Positions 8,453-17,437 of a stretch of DNA of 64,000 nt are shown here, one piece after another. The notes beneath the pieces are model-generated. The model had not been told where the DNA came from. It saw only the letters and a list, made by a program, of their open reading frames with translations, and made no database searches. The first letter of the stretch is position 1, and every line of letters begins with the position of its first letter. A program made the translations under genes and the position numbers. Source of the stretch: Rhodoferax sp. TH121 (GTDB lineage: Bacteria > Pseudomonadota > Gammaproteobacteria > Burkholderiales > Burkholderiaceae_C); NCBI RefSeq assembly GCF_002251855.1, contig NZ_NOXW01000021.1, positions 186,001 to 250,000 of the forward strand, read 5' to 3'.

Positions 8453-9747
8453 GCTGCACCTCCTGCTTTCAGCAACTGCACGGGTTGTTCTCCGCCTTTG
8501 ACCGATTGGCCGCGGCAGCTGGGGCGGCAGTAGAAGTCCGCCTGGCTCAGGTCGGCCACGGTGCCGATGTCCTTGTCACCACGTCCTGACAGGTTCACCA
8601 AAATGCTTTGGTCAGAACGCATGGTCTTCGCCAACTTCATACCGTAGGCCACGGCATGGCTGGACTCCAGCGCTGGGATGATGCCTTCAGTGCGGCACAG
8701 GTAGTGGAAGGCATCCAGCGCTTCCCGGTCAGTGATGCCCACGTATTCGGCACGGCCGATGTCGGCCAAGAACGCATGCTCGGGCCCCACGCCGGGGTAG
8801 TCCAAACCGGCGCTGACGCTGTGCGTCTCCGTGACCTGGCCGTTGTCGTCCTGCAGCACATAGGTGCGGTTGCCGTGCAGCACGCCCGGGCTGCCCTTCT
8901 GGATGGACGCGGAGTGTTTGCCACTCTCCAAGCCTTCACCTGCCGCTTCCACGCCGATCAGGCGGGTTTTGTCGTGCTGGATGTAGGGGTAGAAGATGCC
9001 CATGGCGTTCGAACCACCGCCTACGCAGGCGATCACCGCGTCGGGTTGTTCGGTCTTGCAACCTGCGGCTGCCAGCATCTCGGGCATTTGGACCAGACAC
9101 TCATTGCCGATCACGCTCTGGAAGTCGCGGACCATCATGGGGTAGGGATGTGGGCCTGCCACGGTACCGATGATGTAGAAGGTGTTGTCCACATTGGCCA
9201 CCCAGTCGCGCATGGCTTCATTCAGCGCATCTTTCAGCGTCTTGCTGCCGCTTTCCACGGGCACCACGGTGGCGCCCAGCAGCTTCATGCGGTAGACGTT
9301 GGGGCTTTGGCGCTTCACGTCTTCGCTGCCCATGTAGACCACGCACTCCAGTCCGTAGCGGGCGCAAATGGTGGCGGTGGCCACACCGTGCTGGCCGGCG
9401 CCGGTTTCAGCAATCACGCGCGGCTTGCCCATGCGCTTGGCCAGCATGGCTTGGCCGATGGTGTTGTTGACCTTGTGCGCGCCGGTGTGGTTCAGGTCTT
9501 CGCGCTTGAGGAAGATTTGCGCACCGCCCATTTCGCGGCTCATGCGGGCTGCGTGGTAGACGGGGGAGGGGCGGCCGACAAAGTGGGCCAGCTCGGACTG
9601 GAATTCGGCCAGGAACTCTGGGTCGTGCTGGTACTTGGCGTACGCGTCTTTGAGCTCGTTGATCGCGTGCGTCAGCGTCTCGGAGACAAAGCTTCCGCCA
9701 TATTTGCCGAAGTGACCCTTGGCGTCGGGTTGTTGGTACTCGTACAT
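8449..9747 (-). CDS. trpB: Tryptophan synthase beta chain
   Basis: A 432-residue PLP enzyme. The Schiff-base Lys92 lies in [10 protein letters not shown], and the phosphate-binding loop is [10 protein letters not shown]. It condenses indole with serine to tryptophan. The core ends near the conserved LSGRGDKD, and the protein continues about 30 residues longer than the roughly 400-residue norm, with two Cys in [10 protein letters not shown]. The tail may be a lineage trait. It lies 60 bp after trpF. Confidence 0.98.
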   Translation of the reverse strand: MYEYQQPDAKGHFGKYGGSFVSETLTHAINELKDAYAKYQHDPEFLAEFQSELAHFVGRPSPVYHAARMSREMGGAQIFLKREDLNHTGAHKVNNTIGQAMLAKRMGKPRVIAETGAGQHGVATATICARYGLECVVYMGSEDVKRQSPNVYRMKLLGATVVPVESGSKTLKDALNEAMRDWVANVDNTFYIIGTVAGPHPYPMMVRDFQSVIGNECLVQMPEMLAAAGCKTEQPDAVIACVGGGSNAMGIFYPYIQHDKTRLIGVEAAGEGLESGKHSASIQKGSPGVLHGNRTYVLQDDNGQVTETHSVSAGLDYPGVGPEHAFLADIGRAEYVGITDREALDAFHYLCRTEGIIPALESSHAVAYGMKLAKTMRSDQSILVNLSGRGDKDIGTVADLSQADFYCRPSCRGQSVKGGEQPVQLLKAGGAA

Positions 9748-9807
9748 GGTGTTGTTCCATCCGTAGCCGGACGGATTTGGCTCTGAAGGCCGAGTCCGTA
9801 CCGGAGA

Positions 9808-10521
9808 TTACTGAAAAGTCTGGTCCGCAGCGCGCACGGCAGCTACGAACTCGAAAATCTTGGTGGGGTCTTTGATGCCCTTGAGGGGCTTGCCCTGAGC
9901 GTCGACGGCTTCCACGCCGGAGCTCACGTCCACGGCCAGCGTTTTACAGCGCGGCCGAATCGACGTGATGCCGTCGCCCACGTTTGCACTGGTGAGTCCA
10001 CCACTCAAGACGAGGTGAGCGTTGACGCTTGGAGGAAGAAGTGACCAATTGAATGTTTTGCCCCCGCCACCGTAGCCGTCCACATGGGCGTCCAACAAAA
10101 TAGCTTGGGCTGCTGAAAAGTCCTGCGCAAATTGTACGAGGTCGAACGGGGTGGCGTCATCCCCCAGCGGAATTCGGGCGGCTCGCAAAAATGCGCGAGC
10201 GCCGCCGTCGGTGGATTCCAGGCAATCCAGAGGCGTCTCATCACCATGAAATTGAACGGTAGCCCCCGGAATCATTGCGCAAGAAGCTCCTATTTCGATA
10301 GCGGAGGCATTGACAAACAGCAGCACGGGAGTGATGAAGGGGGGGAGGCGCTTGGCCAGTTCGGCGGCGCGCTTGGCGGTGACAGCACGTGGGCTCTTGG
10401 GATACAGCACAAAACCTACGGCGTCGGCGCCTGCCGCCACGACGGCATCTAGATCCTGTTCACGGGTCAAGCCGCAAATTTTGATTCGGGTGCGTGTCTG
10501 TGGGGTGTTCGGGTTGCTCAT
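9808..10521 (-). CDS. trpF: Phosphoribosylanthranilate isomerase with repeat-derived segment
   Basis: A 237-residue TrpF. The catalytic Cys16 is in KICGLTR and the conserved QFHGDE is at 90-95. LVLSGGLTSANVGDG and VDVSSGVEA complete the phosphate site. It isomerises phosphoribosylanthranilate in tryptophan synthesis. Residues 74-91 (AIEIGASCAMIPGATVQF) are encoded by a sense copy of repeat family A and lead directly into QFHGDE, in place of the usual helix after LFVNA. The frame is intact and the catalytic residues are present, so the enzyme is probably active. Its ATG overlaps the truA stop by 4 bp. Confidence 0.96.
   Translation of the reverse strand: MSNPNTPQTRTRIKICGLTREQDLDAVVAAGADAVGFVLYPKSPRAVTAKRAAELAKRLPPFITPVLLFVNASAIEIGASCAMIPGATVQFHGDETPLDCLESTDGGARAFLRAARIPLGDDATPFDLVQFAQDFSAAQAILLDAHVDGYGGGGKTFNWSLLPPSVNAHLVLSGGLTSANVGDGITSIRPRCKTLAVDVSSGVEAVDAQGKPLKGIKDPTKIFEFVAAVRAADQTFQ
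10245..10302 (-). repeat. Dispersed repeat family A, copy 3 (inside trpF)
   Basis: On the minus strand it reads GCTATCGAAATAGGAGCTTC, TTGCGCAATGATTCC and GGGGGCTACC, ending CAATTTCATGG. It has the same orientation as trpF and is read in frame from GCT (residue 74). Confidence 0.75.
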
Positions 10522-11300
10522 GGCAGCGAATCATACGCAGCTGTACGGTCTGGCATACCCCAGTGGGCGTCATAGCGCGGGCCCAGAAAGTACAGGCCGT
10601 CGGGTGAGAAGGTGGGCGCGGCCGCACGGCGGTCGCGAGCGGCCAATACCTCTGCCATCCATTCGGCCGGTTTTTTGCCCTGGCCAATCTGCACCAGGCA
10701 ACCCATGATGTTGCGGATCATGTGGTGCAGAAAAGCATTGGCTTCAAACTCGATACGCCAGTAGGCTCCGCGCTTGTGCAGGCTGATTTCCATCAGGTTT
10801 TTCACGGGAGTCAGCGACTGGCATTGTGAGGCCCTGAAAGAGGTGAAGTCGTGCTCGCCAATCAGGATGGCGGCGGCCTGGCGCATGGCATCTCCGTCCA
10901 TGGTGCCAAACGTCCAGCCCACGCGGCCGTATTCCACGCTGGGGCGGATGTGGGATTCCAGCAGCACATAGGCGTAGCGGCGCGAGATGGCGGAGGCCCG
11001 GCAGTGAAAAGCATCGGGCATTTTGAGTGCCCACTGCACTGCGATATCCCGGGGCAGATTGGCATTGGTGCCGCGGACCCAGGAGTAGGTGTCGCGGTCC
11101 AGTTCGGTGTCAAAGTGCACCACCTGCATGAGGCCGTGCACACCGGCATCGGTGCGACCGGCGCACAAAGTGGAAACGCGCTGGGCGGTGAACTTGCCCA
11201 GCGCGGTTTCGAGTTTGTCTTGGATAGTGAGACCGGAGGGCTGGCTTTGCCAGCCCTGGTAGGCCCCACCGTTGTAGCTAATACCTAGGGCAATCCGCAC
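10518..11300 (-). CDS. truA: tRNA pseudouridine(38-40) synthase TruA
   Basis: A 260-residue enzyme of normal length. The catalytic Asp lies in CAGRTDAGVHG (about residue 52). LGISYNGGAYQGWQ at the N-terminus and FLHHMIRNIMGCLVQIGQG near the C-terminus are family signatures. It modifies the anticodon stem-loop of many tRNAs. It lies between fimV and trpF, overlapping trpF by 4 bp and 43 bp from fimV, in a leftward fimV-truA-trp run. Confidence 0.97.
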   Translation of the reverse strand: MRIALGISYNGGAYQGWQSQPSGLTIQDKLETALGKFTAQRVSTLCAGRTDAGVHGLMQVVHFDTELDRDTYSWVRGTNANLPRDIAVQWALKMPDAFHCRASAISRRYAYVLLESHIRPSVEYGRVGWTFGTMDGDAMRQAAAILIGEHDFTSFRASQCQSLTPVKNLMEISLHKRGAYWRIEFEANAFLHHMIRNIMGCLVQIGQGKKPAEWMAEVLAARDRRAAAPTFSPDGLYFLGPRYDAHWGMPDRTAAYDSLP

Positions 11301-11343
11301 GGGCTCTGGATTCTGCGATGCGCCAAGCCTCCCGGAGGAGGGC

Positions 11344-13896
11344 TTAGCTCAGTTTAGCCAAGGCACGTTGGGCTTTGGCGCGCATGTCGCCGCTGGCCTC
11401 AGACACCACTTCTTCGATCAACGCGCGGGCGCCATCTTCATCGCCAATGGATATGAACTCTTCTGCCAATGCAAGCTTGGTTTCCAGAGGGTCTTCACCC
11501 GCGCTGTCTGGGGCCTGTGTCGGGCCATCAGCCTGGGGCTCCAGATCCAAAGACAGTGAGCCCAGATCGAATTCCATCAGTCCTGTATCTGCGGTCTGAG
11601 AGGCGGCTGCTTGGGGCGTTACAGGCACGGGGCCTGTTGCTTCAAACTTTAGCCCTTGGGAGGTGTCCTCAGGCATGGGCGTTTCCAAGTCGTCCAGAGA
11701 CAAGGAAATCTCGGGCATGGAAGCGACGGGCTCCGGCATCGCCACCGAGGCTGGCGCTTCTGGCAGGTCAAAGTCCATGTCCAATGCGTTGTCTTGGGCT
11801 TGTGCAGCCATCTTGACGGTTCTGTCTGCGGGGTCCGCCATGGTTCCACCCGTCACATCACTAATGGCGCTGGCTGCAGGCTCATCGTCCAGGGAGAAGT
11901 CCAAGTCCAAATCCAAGTCCACACCCGCTGCCCCAGCGTCGCTGAGCCCCGCGTGAGCAGACTGAGGAGCGGTACTTGCGGCAAAAGCGGCATTGCTTGT
12001 TGCAGCAGGAGCGCCACCTGCAGAGGCAGGGGTACCGCCTGGTTGGTACAGCGGATTGCTCGGATCAATCGCCAAACCCATTTCACAAATACGTGTCCAG
12101 TCCGGGCTGGTGGCCCCGGTCAATTTGTAGGCTTGGGTGGCCGTACTTTCGAAGCTGCGGGTGTCGCGGCGCTTGCTGAAAATCTCAAGCAGTTTGGTAT
12201 GGATGGCCAAGCGTCCTGGGTTGGTCCGCACGGCTTCCTTGAGGATTTCCTCCGCCTGGAGGTCTCGGCCATACGCAAGGTACACATCCGCTTCCGCCAC
12301 TGGATCCACGTCGTCGGCAGCATCCAGCTGGCTGGCTGAGTACACCATGGAAGACGCGCTGGAGGGGCCGTTCTGGTTGGTGTCGACACGCTGTCCACCG
12401 CTGGCACCGAAGAAGGAGTCAGGTTGCAAGCGGCTCTCAAGGAAGGCACTGTCTACCTGAGCCGAGTTTTTCTTGCGCTGGCGAATGCGATAGGCAGCGT
12501 AACCGCCGAGCAACGCAATCAGGCCGGCAGCACCGGCAGGAACCAATGGGTCCGCCAGCAGCTCGTCAAGCAGGGCGGGCTCTTCCGGAACCGGCAGAGG
12601 TACCGCCACTTTGGGCTTTGCCGGAGCAGACGCTGCGGCTTGTGGAGCAGACGCCGCTTCAGTGACGGGGGCTGCTACCGCCTCGGAGGCAGGCGCAGCA
12701 GGTGCAGAGGCCGCCGGCGCAGGGAGTCCTGCCGCAGCGACGGAGGGGGCTGGAGATGCGGGTGCTGAGCTGCTTGCGGCCGGGGAGGCGGCCGCCCCGA
12801 GTTTGCTCAACTCGCTGATGTTCTTGGAAATCTCCGCCGCACGTGTAGCCGCCTCTTGGGCTTCACGGTCCTTGGCAATTTTGGCCTCGTCTGCCTTAGC
12901 TTGTACAGACCCCTTGGACAGCGTGAGCTTGTCAGGTGTGGGGCTGGTCGGCTTTTTCTCTTCTACTTTGGCTTCCACCGTTCCACTGGCTTTGCGGTCT
13001 GCAGAGGCGACCGCAGCTACTGGTGCGTTGGCTGCCAAATTGCGGCGGAAGTCATTGAAGTCTTTGCTTTGCGCCACCACCAGCTTTGAAGCCTCCGCTG
13101 GGGATACGCTTTGCGCTTGCTCTGCTTTGGGAATGCTGAGCACTGCGCCCGCGCGAATGCGGTTTAGGTTGTCATTGACAAAGGCATCAGGGTTGCTGCG
13201 CAACAGCGCGACCAGCATTTGGTCCAAGGAGACGTCTGCCGGTTTGATGCTGTTGGCGATCTTGCTGGCCGTGTCACCCTTCTTCACCGTCACCGAATCG
13301 CCGCTGACATCTGTCGGCAGAGGGGCTGCCGGTTTGGGCGGCGCTGTTTTTGCCGGAGTGCTGGGAGTGCGAGCGGGTTCTGCCGCTACAGGCGCGGAAG
13401 CAGTGGCTTTGGGCAATGTCGTGACAACCGGCGCAGTCGGGACTTGGGCCAGTGTTGGGGCAGCCGGGGCTTTGCGCAGGGCAGGGGGGTCGAAGAGGAG
13501 GGTGTAGTCCCGCACGATGCGCCCTTGTGACCAACTTGCCTCCAGAATCAGGTCCACAAATGGATCGTTGATGGTGCGCTCGCTGCTCAGGCGCAGGTAA
13601 GCGCGGCCATCGGCGCGCCGTTGCAAGCTAGCCTGGAGGCTCGACATGGCGGGGCTGTAATCCAAACCTGCTGCAACGAAAGCGTCTGGCGAAGCAACGC
13701 CCGCTTTGAGCGAGGCGGCTTCTTCCGCAGTGATTTCGGGGATATCGATTTCGGCACGCAAAGGCTCGCCCAACGCTGACTGGACTGTGAGTCGACCGAG
13801 CGAAAGCGCATAGGCCCCGGTTCCCGACAAGCCGAGTAGCGCAATGGCTGCAGCCGCCAAAGCGGTCTTTTGCCAACGATGTGACTTAGCAATCAA
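11344..13896 (-). CDS. fimV: FimV-like LysM polar hub protein
   Basis: About 850 residues. The signal peptide precedes the FimV N-terminal domain (LSLGRLTVQSALGEPLRAEI). A LysM peptidoglycan-binding module follows (VTVKKGDTASKIANSIKP). After a long Ala/Pro/Ser linker comes one membrane helix (AAGLIALLGGYAAYRIR) and an acidic cytoplasmic part with Asp/Leu repeats. It ends in the FimV C-terminal TPR-like domain (ALAEEFISIGDEDGARALIE). FimV organises cell poles, type IV pili and twitching in Pseudomonas. I choose TTG 13896, with GGAGG 8 nt upstream; a longer ORF starts 33 bp upstream. Confidence 0.9.
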   Translation of the reverse strand: MIAKSHRWQKTALAAAAIALLGLSGTGAYALSLGRLTVQSALGEPLRAEIDIPEITAEEAASLKAGVASPDAFVAAGLDYSPAMSSLQASLQRRADGRAYLRLSSERTINDPFVDLILEASWSQGRIVRDYTLLFDPPALRKAPAAPTLAQVPTAPVVTTLPKATASAPVAAEPARTPSTPAKTAPPKPAAPLPTDVSGDSVTVKKGDTASKIANSIKPADVSLDQMLVALLRSNPDAFVNDNLNRIRAGAVLSIPKAEQAQSVSPAEASKLVVAQSKDFNDFRRNLAANAPVAAVASADRKASGTVEAKVEEKKPTSPTPDKLTLSKGSVQAKADEAKIAKDREAQEAATRAAEISKNISELSKLGAAASPAASSSAPASPAPSVAAAGLPAPAASAPAAPASEAVAAPVTEAASAPQAAASAPAKPKVAVPLPVPEEPALLDELLADPLVPAGAAGLIALLGGYAAYRIRQRKKNSAQVDSAFLESRLQPDSFFGASGGQRVDTNQNGPSSASSMVYSASQLDAADDVDPVAEADVYLAYGRDLQAEEILKEAVRTNPGRLAIHTKLLEIFSKRRDTRSFESTATQAYKLTGATSPDWTRICEMGLAIDPSNPLYQPGGTPASAGGAPAATSNAAFAASTAPQSAHAGLSDAGAAGVDLDLDLDFSLDDEPAASAISDVTGGTMADPADRTVKMAAQAQDNALDMDFDLPEAPASVAMPEPVASMPEISLSLDDLETPMPEDTSQGLKFEATGPVPVTPQAAASQTADTGLMEFDLGSLSLDLEPQADGPTQAPDSAGEDPLETKLALAEEFISIGDEDGARALIEEVVSEASGDMRAKAQRALAKLS

Positions 13897-14102
13897 TTTA
13901 TTAGCCTCCGTTGCTCGGTCGAGCGGCAATTTACTTATCAGTTTTCAGGCGAAGCTGCCCGACTCTCAAAACGTAAAAAGTACAATAGCATCAATGTATT
14001 AGCCTGACAAGCTAAGAAACGTTTTAACTTTGAAAGCCAGGCGACTTCGCTGTCCGCCTCGGAGGTTTGTGTTGCCTGCCGACAACGAGCTGTAACGGGG
14101 TG

Positions 14103-15233
14103 TTACGCGTCCAAGAGGATGCGCAGCATGCGGCGCAGTGGCTCGGCAGCCCCCCACAGAAGCTGGTCGCCAATGGTGAACGCACCCACGTACTCCGGAC
14201 CCATGGCCAGCTTGCGGATACGGCCCACAGGGATGGTCATGGTGCCGGTCACGGCCACGGGAGTCAGATCCTGGATGGTGGCTTCGCGGGTGTTGGGCAC
14301 CACTTTGACCCACTGGTTGTCCGCAGCAATCATGGCTTCAATGTCTGCCAAGGGCACGTCCTTCTTCAGCTTGAAGGTCAGGGCCTGGCTGTGGCAGCGC
14401 ATGGCGCCCACGCGCACGCAGAAACCGTCCACGGGAATAGCGGAGCTGCCGAAGCCTTCGCCCATGCCCAGAATCTTGTTGGTTTCGGCCATGCCCTTCC
14501 ACTCTTCCTTGGACATGCCGTTGCCCAGATCCTTGTCGATCCAGGGAATCAGGGAGCCACCCAGTGGGACGCCGAAGTTGGCGGTTTCAGCGCCGGTCAG
14601 AGCCCGCTGCTTGGCGATGACTTTGCGGTCGATTTCCAGAATCGCGCTCTTGGGGTCATCGAGCAGGGCTTTGACTTCTGCATTCAGTGTGCCGTATTGG
14701 GTCAGCAGCTCACGCATGTGCTGTGCACCGCCGCCGGATGCCGCCTGGTAAGTTTGGGTGCTCATCCATTCGACCAAGCCTGCCTTGTACAGCGCGCCCA
14801 CGCCCATCAGCATGCAGCTCACGGTGCAGTTGCCGCCCACCCAGTTCTTGCCGCCCTTGGCCAGCGCATCTTTGATGACGGGCATGTTGACCGGGTCCAG
14901 GATGATGACGGCGTCTTTTTCCATGCGCAGCGTGGAGGCTGCGTCGATCCAGTGGCCGTTCCAGCCTGCAGCGCGCAGCTTGGGGAAGACTTCGGTGGTG
15001 TAGTCGCCGCCCTGGGCGGTGATGATGATGTCGCAGCGCTTGAGGGCGTCGATGTTGTAGGCGTCTTGCAGCGTGGTTTCGTTTTTGGCTTCAGCCGGAG
15101 CCTTGCCACCTGCATTGCTGGTGGAGAAGAAAAGCGGTTCGATCAGATCGAAGTCTTTTTCTTGCGCCATGCGATCCATCAACACCGAGCCGACCATGCC
15201 GCGCCAGCCGACCAAACCTACCAACTTGCTCAT
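14103..15233 (-). CDS. asd: Aspartate-semialdehyde dehydrogenase
   Basis: A 376-residue enzyme of the gammaproteobacterial type. The nucleotide loop is [17 protein letters not shown], the catalytic Cys is in [11 protein letters not shown] (about residue 135), and [14 protein letters not shown] with [10 protein letters not shown] follow. It makes aspartate semialdehyde, the branch point to lysine, threonine, methionine and the cell-wall diaminopimelate. It has its own 200-nt leader with a possible leader peptide and hairpin upstream. It ends 206 bp before the fimV start; that gap holds fimV control sequence and a short inverted repeat (GTAAC...GTTAC, 14092-14106). Confidence 0.97.
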   Translation of the reverse strand: MSKLVGLVGWRGMVGSVLMDRMAQEKDFDLIEPLFFSTSNAGGKAPAEAKNETTLQDAYNIDALKRCDIIITAQGGDYTTEVFPKLRAAGWNGHWIDAASTLRMEKDAVIILDPVNMPVIKDALAKGGKNWVGGNCTVSCMLMGVGALYKAGLVEWMSTQTYQAASGGGAQHMRELLTQYGTLNAEVKALLDDPKSAILEIDRKVIAKQRALTGAETANFGVPLGGSLIPWIDKDLGNGMSKEEWKGMAETNKILGMGEGFGSSAIPVDGFCVRVGAMRCHSQALTFKLKKDVPLADIEAMIAADNQWVKVVPNTREATIQDLTPVAVTGTMTIPVGRIRKLAMGPEYVGAFTIGDQLLWGAAEPLRRMLRILLDA

Positions 15234-15281
15234 ATCAACGCCCTTTCAATGTAAACAAACGATGCCCGACCTGGGCTGTTT

Positions 15282-15327
15282 GCTCCGGCTCGTCTGGCCG
15301 GGGGGGGGCGCACGACGATACCGGAGC
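15282..15327 (-). promoter_or_regulatory. Long hairpin in the asd leader with a C9 tract in its loop
   Basis: On the minus strand the outer stem is GCTCCGG/CCGGAGC and a second stem is TCGTC/GACGA. The loop carries nine consecutive C (G9 on the plus strand at 15300-15308). It lies between a 33-codon ORF and asd. No T-run follows, so a translational or transcript-stability role is as likely as termination. Confidence 0.5.
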
Positions 15328-15331
15328 TGGG

Positions 15332-15433
15332 TCAGCCCTTAATGGTCGTGGTTTTGGAAATGATTGCGCGCGCGGCCTTAACTGCCTGGGTGGCAGTCGA
15401 CAAGCTCAAAGAGAAGGGGCGTGCGACAAACAT
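15332..15433 (-). CDS. Possible 33-aa leader peptide upstream of asd
   Basis: ATG 15431-15433 lies exactly 6 nt after a TACAAT hexamer, the same spacing as in other probable leaderless starts here. The peptide begins MFVARPFSLSLSTATQ and ends AIISKTTTIKG, so the last 11 codons hold three Thr, three Ile and two Lys, all end products of the pathway that asd feeds. The stop is 5 nt before a strong hairpin. This layout resembles E. coli thrL-type attenuation, but conservation has not been tested, and the peptide could be chance. Confidence 0.35.
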   Translation of the reverse strand: MFVARPFSLSLSTATQAVKAARAIISKTTTIKG

Positions 15434-15439
15434 GGATTT

Positions 15440-15445
15440 ATTGTA
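15440..15445 (-). promoter_or_regulatory. Probable -10 element of asd
   Basis: Minus-strand TACAAT. No good -35 is seen at 16-18 bp. Transcription would begin at or next to the ATG of the 33-codon ORF and about 200 nt before asd. Confidence 0.4.
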
Positions 15446-15496
15446 GCGCAAAACAAGAATTTTTTGCTCCGCGCGGACTGAAGTGATTTCGCGTGT

Positions 15497-15524
15497 CGGA
15501 GGCCTGTTGCGCAACAGGCCTCCG
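15497..15524. terminator. 28-bp perfect palindrome after leuB
   Basis: Each half is CGGAGGCCTGTTGC or its exact complement, with no loop bases. It lies 12 bp past the leuB stop and may end or protect the leu transcript, though no T-run follows. The remaining 302-bp gap between leuB and asd holds the asd leader described separately. Confidence 0.45.
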
Positions 15525-15535
15525 CCTTACGGTCT

Positions 15536-16606
15536 TTAGGCCAGCGCCTTGCGCACCGCGTCACCCATTTCTTTGGTGCTGACGCGGGTGCTGCCTTCGC
15601 TGTAAATGTCGGCTGTGCGCAAACCTTGCTCCAGCACTTTCTTGACAGCGGCTTCGATGCGTTGGGCAGCTGTTTCCTGGTTCAGGCTGAAGCGTAACAT
15701 CATGGCCGCACTCAGGATGGTGGCCAGCGGATTGGCAATGCCCTTGCCGGCAATGTCCGGCGCACTGCCGTGGCTGGGCTCATACAAGCCCTGGTTGCTG
15801 CTGTTCAGGCTGGCGGAAGGCAGCATGCCGATGGAGCCGGTCAGCATGGAGGCTTCGTCGGAGAGGATGTCGCCAAACATGTTGCCGGTAACCAGCACGT
15901 CAAACTTCTTGGGCGCCTTCACCAGCTGCATGGCGGCGTTGTCCACCAGCATGTGGTCCAGTTCCACGTCGGGGTACTGTTGGCCGACCTCGACCATCAC
16001 GTCTTTCCAGAGCTGTGAGGTTTCCAGCACGTTATTTTTGTCGACACTGGTGACGCGCTTGTTGCGCTTTTGGGCGGCCTGGAACGCGACGTGCGCAATG
16101 CGCTCGATCTCGGGGCGGCTGTAGCGCATGGTGTCGAAGGCTTCTTCGGCGCCGGGGAAGTGGCCATCCGTCGCAATGCGGCGGCCACGGGGTTGGCCGA
16201 AGTAGATGTCGCCGGTCAGTTCACGGATGATGAGGATGTCCAGGCCGGCAATCAGCTCAGGCTTGAGGCTGGAGGCGCCCACCAACTGCTCGTAGCAGAT
16301 GGCAGGGCGGAAGTTGGCGAACAGGCCCAGGTTTTTGCGCAGGCCCAGAATGGCCTGCTCGGGGCGGAACTGGCGCTCCAGTTTGTCGTACTTCCAGTCC
16401 CCCACCGCGCCGAACAACACGGCGTCTGCTTCCTTGGCCAGCTTGAGGGTGGCTTCGGGCAGGGGATGGCCATAGGCGTCATAGGCCACGCCGCCCACCA
16501 AGGCGGTTTCCATTTCCAGCTTCAGGTCCAGCGCGTTCAGCACCTTGACGGCTTCCGCGACGATTTCGGTGCCAATGCCGTCACCCGGCAAAACTGCGAT
16601 TTTCAT
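15536..16606 (-). CDS. leuB: 3-isopropylmalate dehydrogenase
   Basis: A 356-residue enzyme. [18 protein letters not shown] opens the Rossmann-like fold; [14 protein letters not shown] and [14 protein letters not shown] carry substrate Arg residues. [20 protein letters not shown] and [13 protein letters not shown] hold the metal-binding Asp. It oxidises and decarboxylates 3-isopropylmalate with NAD. It follows leuD after 34 bp, and that gap carries repeat family A copy 4. Confidence 0.98.
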   Translation of the reverse strand: MKIAVLPGDGIGTEIVAEAVKVLNALDLKLEMETALVGGVAYDAYGHPLPEATLKLAKEADAVLFGAVGDWKYDKLERQFRPEQAILGLRKNLGLFANFRPAICYEQLVGASSLKPELIAGLDILIIRELTGDIYFGQPRGRRIATDGHFPGAEEAFDTMRYSRPEIERIAHVAFQAAQKRNKRVTSVDKNNVLETSQLWKDVMVEVGQQYPDVELDHMLVDNAAMQLVKAPKKFDVLVTGNMFGDILSDEASMLTGSIGMLPSASLNSSNQGLYEPSHGSAPDIAGKGIANPLATILSAAMMLRFSLNQETAAQRIEAAVKKVLEQGLRTADIYSEGSTRVSTKEMGDAVRKALA

Positions 16607-16620
16607 GATGTCCTTTGAAT

Positions 16621-16684
16621 ACTATAAATTTGATAGCTGCTCACGCAGACATGGTGCGGGCCAACCAGGGTTTTGTTGCCAAAC
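16621..16684 (+). repeat. Dispersed repeat family A, copy 4 (leuB-leuD junction)
   Basis: Reads ACTATAAATTTGATAGCTGC, TCACGCAGACATGG and GCGGGCC, with a T/G-rich end. It overlaps the last codons of the leftward leuD, whose TGA stop lies inside the repeat. Confidence 0.7.
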
Positions 16685-17291
16685 GTTGGGCTTCGAATGC
16701 CTTGATCTTGTCGGCATGGCGCAGGGTCAGGCCGATGTCGTCAAAGCCGTTGAGCAGGCAGTACTTGCGGAAGGCCTGCACATCGAACGGGATTTCTTCA
16801 CCTTGGGCCTTCACGATGACCTGGCGCTCCAGATCAATGGTGAGCTGGTAGCCGGGGAAGGCCAGCGCCTCGCTAAACAGCTGGTCCACCAGCGCTTCGC
16901 TCAGCACGATGGGCAGCAGGCCGTTCTTGAAACAGTTGTTGAAGAAGATGTCGGCGAAGCTGGGGGCGATGATGGTGCGAAAGCCGTACTGGTCGATGGC
17001 CCAAGGCGCGTGTTCCCGGCTGGATCCACAACCAAAGTTCTTGCGTGCCAGCAGGATGCTGGCACCAGCGTAGCGCGGCTGGTTCAGCACAAAATCCGGG
17101 TTGGGCTTGCGGCTCGCAGGGTCTTGGCCGGGGTAGCCCGCGTCCAGGTAGCGCCACTCGTCAAACAGATTAGGGCCAAATCCCGTTTTGCGGATGGACT
17201 TGAGGAATTGCTTGGGAATGATCGCGTCGGTGTCGACGTTCTCACGGTCCATGGGTGCAACCAGACCCTGGTGGATGTTGAATTTGTTCAT
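16641..17291 (-). CDS. leuD: 3-isopropylmalate dehydratase small subunit
   Basis: A 216-residue LeuD, the normal length. [20 protein letters not shown] and [15 protein letters not shown] are the swivel-domain signatures of the substrate site. It works with LeuC to isomerise 2-isopropylmalate. Its ATG overlaps the stop of the entericidin-like gene by 4 bp. The last residues and stop codon derive from repeat family A copy 4, with no loss of core sequence. Confidence 0.97.
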   Translation of the reverse strand: MNKFNIHQGLVAPMDRENVDTDAIIPKQFLKSIRKTGFGPNLFDEWRYLDAGYPGQDPASRKPNPDFVLNQPRYAGASILLARKNFGCGSSREHAPWAIDQYGFRTIIAPSFADIFFNNCFKNGLLPIVLSEALVDQLFSEALAFPGYQLTIDLERQVIVKAQGEEIPFDVQAFRKYCLLNGFDDIGLTLRHADKIKAFEAQRLATKPWLARTMSA

Positions 17292-17416
17292 TTCTTGGCT
17301 GCGCCTTCGATTTTTTCACCGGCCTTTTGAATGTCCTGGCCCATGCCCTTGACGGTATTGCAAGCAGTCAGCAGCAACAGGGCAGATGCGCACACGGCGT
17401 AAACAATGGTTTTCAT
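17288..17416 (-). CDS. Entericidin A/B family lipoprotein, 42 aa
   Basis: This gene reads [20 protein letters not shown] then [20 protein letters not shown] and KK. The lipobox LTAC places the lipidated Cys at residue 19. The [14 protein letters not shown] segment matches entericidins, the small lipoproteins known in E. coli as a toxin-antidote pair (EcnB/EcnA). GAGGAACC provides a Shine-Dalgarno. It sits 21 bp after leuC and its stop overlaps leuD by 4 bp, so it is translated within the leucine operon. No partner gene is seen. Confidence 0.88.
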   Translation of the reverse strand: MKTIVYAVCASALLLLTACNTVKGMGQDIQKAGEKIEGAAKK

Positions 17417-17437
17417 GACGGTTCCTCGGTAGGTGGC

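Noticed and set aside
11318..11345. Inverted repeat between truA and fimV
   Set aside because: Short, with no T-run, in a 43-bp gap between probably cotranscribed genes; not enough to call a terminator.
12611..13507. A 298-codon Ala/Ser-rich frame opposite fimV
   Set aside because: It mirrors the Ala/Pro linker of FimV and has no start signal of its own.
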